The notes under the pieces: model-generated | The model's input: only the letters and a program-made list of their open reading frames with translations | Database searches by the model: none | Told to the model about the DNA's origin: nothing | Program-made: the position numbers and the translations under genes | NCBI GenBank assembly: GCA_020063625.1 | Contig: JAICDD010000015.1 | Location: 21,010 to 85,009, forward strand | Reading direction: 5' to 3' | Length of the DNA: 64,000 nt | Source of the DNA: Fusobacteriales bacterium | GTDB lineage: Bacteria; Fusobacteriota; Fusobacteriia; Fusobacteriales; Fusobacteriaceae | Shown: piece by piece, positions 20,558-28,307 of the stretch | How positions within the stretch are numbered: position 1 is the stretch's first letter | How the letters are laid out: the number at the start of each line of letters is the position of its first letter

Positions 20558-21903
20558 GTTATAAATACTTTTTTCTTTATGATAAAATCAATATAAAACC
20601 ATATAATAGCAACTGTTCCTTTTATGATACTACTTATTGAGATACTCCACCATACTCCATTAAGCCCTAAATTTAAACTATATGCTAGATAAAGTGCCAT
20701 AGGTATACGAAGTCCTGTGAAAACGATACTTATTATTGCTGGAGGCATAGTTTTAGATACACCGTTAAATAATCCCATTGTAGTTATTTCAAGACACATA
20801 AATACTTGAGAAATTGCTAATATTTTTAAATAATCTGAACCAAGTAATATTGCTTTTTTATCATTTGGAATAAAAAACTTAAATATTTCATTTCTAAAAA
20901 TATAAAATAATAGAGTAGCAATTATTCCTATAATTACTGTTATACTTAAAGCACTATAATATCCTTTGATTATTCTTTCTTTATTTTTATTTCCATAATT
21001 TTGAGCTGTAAATGTACTAAGAGCTGTAGATATTCCTCCTGCAGTCATCCATGATAAAGACTCTATTTGAGCTCCTACTTTTTGTACGGCAATTGCTACT
21101 GCTCTCCAATTAGATATAATTTTAGCTATATTCATAGATATTGTAGCAAAAAACATATTTTGAAAAGCTACAGGCATTCCAATTTTTATTATATTTTTAA
21201 TTATTTTAATATCTATTTTATTAAAGAATTTAAAATTTTCAAATGGATAATTTTTAATTTTAATTATAAATAATAAGAAAACTATAGCTTGAGAAATAAT
21301 TGTTGCAAAAGCTGCTCCTATTGCATTAAATTTAAATACAAATATAAATAAAGGATCTAATATTATGTTTAATATAAGTCCAACAGTATTATAAACAAAA
21401 GGAGTATGACTGTCTCCATATCCTGTTATTATACTAGAGAATATTTGAATTAAATATCCAGGGACAAAAAATATTCCAACAATAAAAAGATAATTTTTTG
21501 CTACATTTAGTGTATTTCCTGTTAGATTAAAAAAACTAAGGATATTGTGTCTAAACATAATAATAAAAATAGAATATATAAATATAAGAAAAGTATTTAA
21601 TATTACTCCGTTTTCGCTTACGTCTTTTGCTTTTTTATAATTTTCTGCTCCGACGTGTTGTCCGACTAAGACTTCTACACCAGTTTTACTAATAAGAGTT
21701 ACTGAAAATCCAAACCACATAAAAAATCCAGCTGTACCTACTGCAGCCACAGCATTACTACTTAATCTTCCAAGCCATATCATATCTGTTAAATTATATG
21801 CCATTTGTAAAAATGATGTTCCCATTATTGGTAGCGCTAACTTTAATAATGCTAAATATATATTTCCACTAGTTAAATTTACTTTTTTACTCAATTCTAT
21901 CAC
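20548..21903 (-). CDS. MATE-family efflux transporter
   Basis: A 451-residue protein with about twelve membrane segments in two six-helix halves. The first half opens with LALPIMGTSFLQMAYNLTDMIWLGRLS, the typical MATE start, and the second half repeats the pattern (IGMPVAFQNMFFATISMNIAKI). The family exports cationic drugs or metabolites using Na+ or H+ gradients; the substrate cannot be told from sequence. It starts behind AGGTGAT, has its own promoter, and ends in a terminator overlapping the stop. Confidence 0.9.
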   Translation of the reverse strand: MIELSKKVNLTSGNIYLALLKLALPIMGTSFLQMAYNLTDMIWLGRLSSNAVAAVGTAGFFMWFGFSVTLISKTGVEVLVGQHVGAENYKKAKDVSENGVILNTFLIFIYSIFIIMFRHNILSFFNLTGNTLNVAKNYLFIVGIFFVPGYLIQIFSSIITGYGDSHTPFVYNTVGLILNIILDPLFIFVFKFNAIGAAFATIISQAIVFLLFIIKIKNYPFENFKFFNKIDIKIIKNIIKIGMPVAFQNMFFATISMNIAKIISNWRAVAIAVQKVGAQIESLSWMTAGGISTALSTFTAQNYGNKNKERIIKGYYSALSITVIIGIIATLLFYIFRNEIFKFFIPNDKKAILLGSDYLKILAISQVFMCLEITTMGLFNGVSKTMPPAIISIVFTGLRIPMALYLAYSLNLGLNGVWWSISISSIIKGTVAIIWFYIDFIIKKKVFITEG

Positions 21904-21923
21904 CTCTTTTAGTCATGAGATAT

Positions 21924-21952
21924 ATTTTAATATTATTATGATAATTTGTCAA
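21924..21952 (-). promoter_or_regulatory. Promoter of the MATE gene
   Basis: Minus strand TTGACA (21952-21947), 17 bases, TAAAAT (21929-21924). Confidence 0.7.
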
Positions 21953-22043
21953 TTAAAATAATTGATAATATATTAAGATATAAAATGTAATTATATAAAT
22001 TAAAATCCAAATAATAAAAAAGTTAATATCTATTAAAGAAATC

Positions 22044-22077
22044 AAAAACGAGTCCTTTAAAATCAAGAACTCGTTTA
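22044..22077 (-). terminator. Hairpin terminator, copy 3 of the family (imperfect)
   Basis: Minus-strand arms AAACGAGTTCTT and AAGGACTCGTTT; one wobble pair relative to the other copies, T run after it. It ends the 22090 gene. Confidence 0.75.
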
Positions 22078-22089
22078 ATTAATTTATTT

Positions 22090-22839
22090 TTATGATTTGA
22101 TTTCACCATATAATATATCATTTGTAACTTTTATTTCTTTAAATAATTCAAGGTATTTTTCTTCAACATTTCTTAATATATTTCTAGTTAATGGTTTTCT
22201 CGATTGTAGAGCACTATTTGCACCTATTTTTTTAATACTTTTTAAAAACTCTAATAAATTTTTATAATTTTCTATGTAATGTTCATTTTTTAGTATATTA
22301 ATATCTTTTCTTTTTTCAAAATATTCTAGTTTTATAAAGTCTTGGGAGAATACAAAATCTTTATTGTATTTATAAAATGCTTCTCTTAATTCATAGTATG
22401 TTTTATCTATAAAAGTAGCAAAAATAATTTTACCATTTTTATTTAATAAAGTCTTATAATAATCTAAAGTTTCATCTAGATTATTAAACCATTGAAATAC
22501 TGCATTTGATAGAATTAAATCATAATTATTGTTTTTAAAAAGATGTTTTTCAGCATCACAAATTATATAGTTATTTATGCTATCTTTGTATTTTGATTTA
22601 ACTATATTTATCATATCACTAGATATATCTACTACATCTAAATTTAAATTTTCATATTTTTCAAAAAGATATTGAGTAAATATTCCAGTACCACATCCTA
22701 TTTCTAATATTTTAGGATTTTTAATATCTGGTAAAAATGTAGATAACTCTTTTGCCATTAATTTTTGTATTTTTGCATAAGAATCATAAGTGTTTGCATT
22801 TTTTGAAAAATTATTTTGCACATATTTTTTATTTATCAA
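22090..22839 (-). CDS. bioC: BioC-type malonyl-ACP O-methyltransferase
   Basis: A 249-residue SAM-dependent methyltransferase. The opening VQNNFSKNANTYDSYAKIQKLMA and motif I ILEIGCGTGIFTQYLF, then LILSNAVFQWFNNLDE, match BioC. BioC methylates malonyl-ACP so that fatty-acid enzymes can build pimelate for biotin. Its start overlaps the end of the esterase gene by 11 bases; a methyltransferase-esterase pair is what a BioC-BioH pathway needs. Other biotin genes are not in the window. A generic methyltransferase remains possible. Confidence 0.75.
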   Translation of the reverse strand: MINKKYVQNNFSKNANTYDSYAKIQKLMAKELSTFLPDIKNPKILEIGCGTGIFTQYLFEKYENLNLDVVDISSDMINIVKSKYKDSINNYIICDAEKHLFKNNNYDLILSNAVFQWFNNLDETLDYYKTLLNKNGKIIFATFIDKTYYELREAFYKYNKDFVFSQDFIKLEYFEKRKDINILKNEHYIENYKNLLEFLKSIKKIGANSALQSRKPLTRNILRNVEEKYLELFKEIKVTNDILYGEIKS

Positions 22840-23464
22840 TTATAAAACTCCTTACTATTTTATAAATATCAGTTTCAAAAAAAATAGCATGACCACAATT
22901 ATTTAATTCTATTTTTTTAGCATTTATAAAATTATTAAATACTTTTATAGATGATTCTTTAAAAATTATTTTATCATTATTTGAAAATATTATTAATGCA
23001 TTAGTGTCATATTTTTTTTCTTTTAAATTTGTATTCTTTAGATATTCTAATTCTTTTATAAGTTTTTGTTCTTCAAAATTTTTTATTTTATCAAAATATC
23101 TATTAATAAAATTTTCATAATTCTCTTTATAAAAAAAACAATTTTTAAAAAATTGTTTTAAAGTTAATTCTTTATTTTTTAATATATTTTTTTGCATTTT
23201 TTCTAAAATTAGCTTAGAAAAGTTTTCTGTAAAATTAAATGTAGGTGATATTAGCATTATTTTATTTGGTTTGATTAAATTAATGGTTTCAATAGCTAAT
23301 AAAGTACCTAAAGACCATCCTAAAAATATTATATTTTTATATTGTGATATATTATTTAGATTTAAGTCATTATAAAATATATAATCATAGTCTTTAGGAA
23401 TAAATTCTAAATACATCTCTTTAACACTTGCAAATCCTGGAAAAATAATCATTAAATTTTTCAT
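22829..23464 (-). CDS. BioH/BioG-like alpha/beta-hydrolase (pimeloyl-ACP ester esterase candidate)
   Basis: A 211-residue alpha/beta-hydrolase. The nucleophile Ser lies in FLGWSLGTLLA (GxSxG type), an acid is likely in IIFSNNDKIIF, and the His in NNCGHAIFFE near the end. Its coupling with the bioC-like gene (11-base overlap) suggests it removes the methyl ester from pimeloyl-ACP, as BioH or BioG do. It is smaller than E. coli BioH (256 residues) and close to BioG in size; which of the two cannot be settled by eye. Confidence 0.6.
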   Translation of the reverse strand: MKNLMIIFPGFASVKEMYLEFIPKDYDYIFYNDLNLNNISQYKNIIFLGWSLGTLLAIETINLIKPNKIMLISPTFNFTENFSKLILEKMQKNILKNKELTLKQFFKNCFFYKENYENFINRYFDKIKNFEEQKLIKELEYLKNTNLKEKKYDTNALIIFSNNDKIIFKESSIKVFNNFINAKKIELNNCGHAIFFETDIYKIVRSFIIDK

Positions 23465-23472
23465 AGTAACCT

Positions 23473-23820
23473 CTATTTTTTTATGATAAAAGCAATAAAT
23501 TTAAGATTAGTATCACCTATATTTTTTATACTATGTTTTTCTTGATGTTTAGTATAGACAAGGTCACCTGCAGATACTTCTTTTTCTTCACCATTATCAT
23601 TTATAATTCCTTTACCATCTAGAATATAGTAAATCTCTTCATCATCTACATGTTCATGATAACCTACTTCTGACCCTACTTCAAGTTCATTTATATAAAA
23701 ACCTTTTAAATTATTTTCTAATTGCAGATTATCTAAATATCTATATCCCTTTATTTTCCCTTTTCCTTCTCGTGGTCTTATTGTTTCAATTAATGTAGTA
23801 TTATCGAATTTTACTAACAT
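23473..23820 (-). CDS. Small cupin-domain protein
   Basis: A 115-residue single-domain cupin. Metal-binding motif 1 is GSEVGYHEHVDDEEIYYILDG (two His and a Glu), and motif 2 is DLVYTKHQEKHSIKN. These proteins often act as small metal-dependent isomerases or sugar/ligand sensors; function here is unknown. It lies between nadD and the esterase with gaps below 12 bp, so it is in the same operon. The N-terminal PREGKGKIKGYRYL stretch resembles other stand-alone cupins of anaerobes. Confidence 0.75.
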   Translation of the reverse strand: MLVKFDNTTLIETIRPREGKGKIKGYRYLDNLQLENNLKGFYINELEVGSEVGYHEHVDDEEIYYILDGKGIINDNGEEKEVSAGDLVYTKHQEKHSIKNIGDTNLKFIAFIIKK

Positions 23821-23829
23821 TTTTCCCCC

Positions 23830-24336
23830 TTAATAATATAATTTATTTTTTTCTATATATTTTCTTACTTCGTCAGTTAGATAATATTTTATACTTTTTC
23901 CCATTTTTATACGAGTTCTAATATCCGAAGCACTTATCTCTATGATAGGACTTTTTAAAACTATAAATTTTACATTTTTTATCATCTCGTCATAATCTTT
24001 CCATTTATGAAGATAAGCAGCAGAATCTTCTCCTATTATTTCATACAATTCATCTTTTAAATAAATTTTTTTTAATTCCTTATAAGTGTCATAAGTATAT
24101 GAAATTTTATTTTTTTCTATTTCACATAACTCAAAATATTTATTATTTTTTATACTTAATTTTATCATATTAACTCTATGTTCATAATCTATTAAATTAT
24201 TTTCTCTATGTGAAGGAATTCCTACAGGGACAAATAATATTTTGTCAAAATTTAATTCTTCTTTTATATATTCAGCTAAAAAAATATGTCCAAAATGTAT
24301 AGGATTAAAACTTCCTCCATATATTCCTATTTTCAT
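23830..24336 (-). CDS. nadD: Nicotinate-nucleotide adenylyltransferase NadD
   Basis: Makes deamido-NAD from nicotinate mononucleotide and ATP. The nucleotidyltransferase signature GIYGGSFNPIHFGHIFLAEY is at the N-terminus. The C-terminal ISASDIRTRI corresponds to the ISST-x-IR motif, and VRKYIEKNKLYY is the usual end. At 168 residues it is about 20-30 shorter than most NadD proteins; the loss appears to be between the adenine-binding segment (KNVKFIVLKSP) and ISASDIR. The normal neighbour YqeK is absent here. Confidence 0.88.
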   Translation of the reverse strand: MKIGIYGGSFNPIHFGHIFLAEYIKEELNFDKILFVPVGIPSHRENNLIDYEHRVNMIKLSIKNNKYFELCEIEKNKISYTYDTYKELKKIYLKDELYEIIGEDSAAYLHKWKDYDEMIKNVKFIVLKSPIIEISASDIRTRIKMGKSIKYYLTDEVRKYIEKNKLYY

Positions 24337-24354
24337 AATTTAAGTACCACCATT

Positions 24355-24782
24355 CTATAATTCTATTGATGCCATTATTTCTAATATTTCCTCTTTTGAT
24401 TCAGAAGTAATAATATCTTCTCTTATAGTTTTTTCTCTAATTTTAAGTATTCAGTATTTTTAGTTGTAGGAGCACCTACCATTATTATTACTTTTGCTGG
24501 TTCTCCATCAGGAGTATTAAAATCAATAGGTGTTTTTAATAATGCTACACTCATAACGATATCTTCTAATTCTTCACATCTAGCATGAGGAACTACTATT
24601 TGTTTCCCAATTCCAGTTGTTCCAGCTTCTTCTCTTTTAAGTATATTTTCTAAAAATTTATCTTTATCTTTTATTTTATTACTATTTTCATACATTACAT
24701 CTACCATTTTTTTTATAATTTGTAATTTATCTGTTTTATTATCTTCAAATAAAATAAGTTTTGAATTTAAATAATTTATCAT
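24355..24782 (-). pseudogene. PTS EIIA (fructose/PtsN-type) gene with C-terminal frameshift
   Basis: The intact frame (24423-24782, 119 residues) is a PTS EIIA type 2 domain: the phospho-His lies in KQIVVPHARCEEL, preceded by REEAGTTGIGK. It stops just after NTEYLKLEKKL. On the same strand the +1 frame continues as REKTIREDIITSESKEEILEIM and stops at 24355, which is exactly the missing C-terminal helix of the family. A small deletion or indel therefore removed roughly ten residues and shifted the frame. The product may still fold because the active His is kept, but it is probably damaged. A sequencing error cannot be excluded. Confidence 0.7.
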
Positions 24783-24791
24783 TATTACCTC

Positions 24792-26375
24792 CTAATTTAA
24801 AGCTATGTTAATAGCATCCCTATTTCCTAAATTATCTATTAAGTTTTTTGTTTCTAAATTATAATAAAATATTATTTTATTATTCTCTAAGATATAAAGT
24901 GTTTTATCTTTAAATATATATTCCTTATTATCTTTTTTTACTTTATTATTATTTCCTAATAATAAACTGCTTAATATATAAATATCATTTAAATTTTTAA
25001 TATATTCTGTACTAAAATTATTTGGAAAACCATATTTAAATTGTGCCTTTAAAAAATATTCTAAATAAATATTATAAAATTTTTCATCTATATTTTTTGT
25101 TTTTAATAAATTGTTATATTGTAATTCAAAATATTTTGATATTTTTTTAAAATCATTTGAATTATCTCTATATTCAAACCAATTATTATAATTTCCTAAT
25201 CTTTCCACTAATACATCTGTAAAAATTGAAGTACCATTTTCGATATTATCTAATTTTTCAGTAATTAAATCTTTTCTATTATATATTTCGCTATAATTTA
25301 ATGGAATTATAGTATTAATATTTTCTAAGTTTTGAAGCATTTTTTCTATATCAGCTTCATTAGTTTCATCTAAAATAAATTTTGAAGAATAATTTAAAAC
25401 AAAATTTTTATCATTATTCATTTTAGCAATTTTATTTATATAATTTGATATCTCGAAAAATACATCATCTTTTTTATAAAATAGATATTCTTCAAGTTTT
25501 ACAATAAAGTCTTTATCATCATTTAATATAAATAAATCATTAAACTCTCTAACTATATACTCATTATATTTATTGCTACTATTTTTTATAATTTTATCTT
25601 CTAATATTATTAATTTAATTCCATTCTCTTTTAAATTATTAGTTAATTTATTATCCCATATTCCACCATTAAGATAAAAAACTTTTGGTTTGTTTTTAAA
25701 TAATTTTTCTTTTAATTCAATATCTTTTTTTATTTGTAAGTTTATTGTTTCATCGTTAAGAGCATTTAATATAGCACCAGAATAACTACTAGCTACTATT
25801 TCTATTTTATTTATTTCTATTAATTTATTTATTCTTTCTATTATATCTTTTCTTTCTTTTGATATATAATCTAATAATATTCCATTAATATTAAGATTAT
25901 ATTTAAAATTAGTATTTTCTATATAAGATAGTATTTTTTCTATTTTGTTTATATTTGCATCTCTATTTTTAGGATTATCTTCTATTATATTTAATAATAC
26001 AGTTGTTTTTAATGGAGTAATATGATCATTATTAAGATATGTTCTTATTCCTAATGCAAAAAATAACAGTATTAAAGAAATTAGAGCTAAAGATTTTATA
26101 ATTTTTTCTATATTAACTCTTTTTTTATCTAATTCTTTTCCTGTTAAATCAGTCATTGCAAACTCTAATCTAGCAATTTTTTTCTCTATTTCACTTAATT
26201 CCTCTTCATCTTCTATATTTTCTTGTAAAAACAGCATATATTTCATAGCTTCTTTATAACGTCTATTTACTTGTGCTTCATCAGCTAATTTAAAGAAGTA
26301 ATCTTTTAAATCTATACCACAATGGTTACATTTTAAATCTGTAATTTCTGAATTACAATTTGTACATTTCACCAT
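24792..26375 (-). CDS. Zinc-ribbon membrane protein with degenerate GH57-like barrel
   Basis: About 527 residues. An N-terminal zinc ribbon (KCTNC, then CNHCG) is followed by a helical segment, one membrane helix (about residues 90-108) and a large region, presumably outside the inner membrane. That region recalls the GH57 glycosidase/deacetylase barrel: INGILLDYISKERKDII, EIVASSYSGAIL, and FYLNGGIWDNKLTNNLKENGI. The catalytic Glu expected in the WLPE-type motif and the HxP motif are absent, so it may be a pseudoenzyme. The C-terminal strands resemble the domain that follows some GH57 barrels. GTG at 26381 is an alternative start; the ATG at 26375 spaces better to GGGTG. Confidence 0.55.
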   Translation of the reverse strand: MVKCTNCNSEITDLKCNHCGIDLKDYFFKLADEAQVNRRYKEAMKYMLFLQENIEDEEELSEIEKKIARLEFAMTDLTGKELDKKRVNIEKIIKSLALISLILLFFALGIRTYLNNDHITPLKTTVLLNIIEDNPKNRDANINKIEKILSYIENTNFKYNLNINGILLDYISKERKDIIERINKLIEINKIEIVASSYSGAILNALNDETINLQIKKDIELKEKLFKNKPKVFYLNGGIWDNKLTNNLKENGIKLIILEDKIIKNSSNKYNEYIVREFNDLFILNDDKDFIVKLEEYLFYKKDDVFFEISNYINKIAKMNNDKNFVLNYSSKFILDETNEADIEKMLQNLENINTIIPLNYSEIYNRKDLITEKLDNIENGTSIFTDVLVERLGNYNNWFEYRDNSNDFKKISKYFELQYNNLLKTKNIDEKFYNIYLEYFLKAQFKYGFPNNFSTEYIKNLNDIYILSSLLLGNNNKVKKDNKEYIFKDKTLYILENNKIIFYYNLETKNLIDNLGNRDAINIALN

Positions 26376-26377
26376 AA

Positions 26378-27205
26378 TCACCCTTTTATAATATTTAGAA
26401 ATTTCTCCATAATTATTTCTATATTCTCTATATCAGTTTTTTCTTTTAAATTATCAATTTTATTTGAAATTATATAATAATATCTATTTTTATTATCTAT
26501 ATTTAAATTTTTTAAAAGAATATAGTATGCTAATATATTTAATCCTTCAAAAGAATTTAATTTATCATAATTTTCAGAAATTTTATGTTCAATATTAATT
26601 TCATTATTAATTATATCTTTTTTTGAATTTTCATACTCATAAAAATCAGACTCTCTATTTACTAAATAGTAAATAAAAGGATATAATATATAATCAATAT
26701 CATTTTTATGCTCAATATATTTTGTTAGTTCTAAAAAAGATATAAAAAATAAAGCTTTTTCTGAATAAATATCATTCATTAATATATATTTTGTAATTAA
26801 TTCTATAAATAAATTTTTATCTTTTAAGTATAATTCTTTGCTATATTTTATTGCAATATTAAAATCTCTATTATAGAAAATCTTAAAAAGATTTTTACTT
26901 AATTTATCTTTTGAAAGATTACTTAATCTATCTATTTTTTTGAATTTTATTCTATTTTTTTTATCCAAAAAATCAAATAAATATTTACTAGATATATCAT
27001 TTAAAAAAGCTAAATATAGATATATTTTATTAAATCCATATTTTGTTATATCACCATTATTATCTATTTTAAAATAAGTTCTTTTATTAGTATAAGGAGC
27101 AATTTTTATTAAAAAATTTAATATTCCATTATTATATTCTTTTTCAAAATTTTCATAATCTTTTTCTCTTAAAATATCTAAAAAATCTTTATTTTCTATA
27201 CACAT
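26378..27205 (-). CDS. Unknown helical protein encoded between lpxK and the zinc-ribbon gene
   Basis: A 275-residue, Asn/Lys/Ile-rich, predicted mostly helical protein with no signal peptide and no motif I recognise. Its start lies inside the end of lpxK (10-base overlap), with GGAGG just before it; its stop touches the zinc-ribbon gene. This tight coupling indicates a real gene and suggests the two unknown proteins work together. It may be a repeat-type (TPR-like) scaffold given its regular helical periodicity, but this is a guess. Confidence 0.5.
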   Translation of the reverse strand: MCIENKDFLDILREKDYENFEKEYNNGILNFLIKIAPYTNKRTYFKIDNNGDITKYGFNKIYLYLAFLNDISSKYLFDFLDKKNRIKFKKIDRLSNLSKDKLSKNLFKIFYNRDFNIAIKYSKELYLKDKNLFIELITKYILMNDIYSEKALFFISFLELTKYIEHKNDIDYILYPFIYYLVNRESDFYEYENSKKDIINNEINIEHKISENYDKLNSFEGLNILAYYILLKNLNIDNKNRYYYIISNKIDNLKEKTDIENIEIIMEKFLNIIKG

Positions 27206-28176
27206 AAATTATCCTCCAAAATTGTAAACTCTATTTTTAGCACTAATAAATTGTCAGGAGTTTTATCTAAATCTAATTTGATAAAATCTTTTTCTGTTGT
27301 TATTATATAATCAAACTCTTTTTTTTGTTTTAATATTTCATTATAATCCTTTTCTTTTAAAGTATAATGGTCTGGAAAAGTTTTTATTTTAATTTCTTTT
27401 GGATTTAAATCTTTTAAGCTTTTATAAAAAGGAGTAGGGTTTCCTAATCCTGAAAAAACAAATATTTTTTTATTATTTATAATATTTAAATCTTGTTTAT
27501 TTTTAGTTTTATTATAAAAATATAAATTTTTATACGCAGAAATTGTTATATTTTTTTTATATTTTTTTAGCTCATTTATTAAAGTTTCTAATTCTTTTTG
27601 TGATACTTGTTCTGATTTTGTTATAATAATTTCATCAGCTCTATTTATATTTTTTATACTTTCTCTTAATCTTCCATAAGGTAATAAATATTTATTTCCA
27701 AAAGGATTTGTAGCATCAATAACTAATAAATCTTTATTTCGAAATAATTTTCTATGTTGAAATCCATCATCTAATATAATTGTATCAACATCAAAAATAT
27801 CTTTAGCTAATTTACAAGCACTATATCTATCTTTACCTACAACTACAGGAATAGATAGATTTTTAGCATGTAAGTATGCTTCATCACCACTTTGTTTTTC
27901 TGTAACAAATAATTTTTCACCATCACTTACAACTAAAGGGTCTATTTCTCTTTTTCCTTTATATCCTCTTAATACTATAGCTACTTTTTTATTTTCTTTA
28001 ATAAATCTATTTGCTAAATATTGTACTGTTGGTGTTTTTCCAGTTCCTCCAACAGTTAAATTACCTACACATATAATATTTAAATCATCTATTTTTTTTT
28101 GTTTTAATATACCTTTATCGTATAAAAAATTTCTTATTGTTGTTATTAGTAAAAATAAATATGATAGTAATTTCAT
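27196..28176 (-). CDS. lpxK: Tetraacyldisaccharide 4'-kinase LpxK
   Basis: Inner-membrane kinase that adds the 4' phosphate to the lipid A precursor. 326 residues. An N-terminal membrane-associated helix (LLSYLFLLITTIRNFLY) is followed by the Walker A motif in VGNLTVGGTGKTPTVQYLA, the catalytic IILDDGFQHRKL and the late FSGLGNPTPFY segment. Complete. The other lpx genes of the pathway are on the same strand at 34588-38543 and on the plus strand at 2263. Confidence 0.95.
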   Translation of the reverse strand: MKLLSYLFLLITTIRNFLYDKGILKQKKIDDLNIICVGNLTVGGTGKTPTVQYLANRFIKENKKVAIVLRGYKGKREIDPLVVSDGEKLFVTEKQSGDEAYLHAKNLSIPVVVGKDRYSACKLAKDIFDVDTIILDDGFQHRKLFRNKDLLVIDATNPFGNKYLLPYGRLRESIKNINRADEIIITKSEQVSQKELETLINELKKYKKNITISAYKNLYFYNKTKNKQDLNIINNKKIFVFSGLGNPTPFYKSLKDLNPKEIKIKTFPDHYTLKEKDYNEILKQKKEFDYIITTEKDFIKLDLDKTPDNLLVLKIEFTILEDNLCV

Positions 28177-28212
28177 TTTTCCTCTTTCTAATTTTTCTTT
28201 TAAATATTTATT

Positions 28213-28241
28213 ATTTTATCATATATACTCTTTATTTTAAA
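28213..28241 (-). promoter_or_regulatory. Putative promoter of the lpxK operon
   Basis: Minus strand TTTAAA (28241-28236), 17 bases, TAAAAT (28218-28213), just after the smc terminator. Confidence 0.5.
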
Positions 28242-28265
28242 GATTATTTTAAAAATATCCAATTT

Positions 28266-28296
28266 AAAAAAATCAAGGAGATAGAGTTATCTCCTT
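28266..28296 (-). terminator. Terminator of smc
   Basis: Minus strand AAGGAGATA-ACTC-TATCTCCTT followed by GATTTTTTT. Confidence 0.85.
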
Positions 28297-28307
28297 ATTT
28301 TATTATA

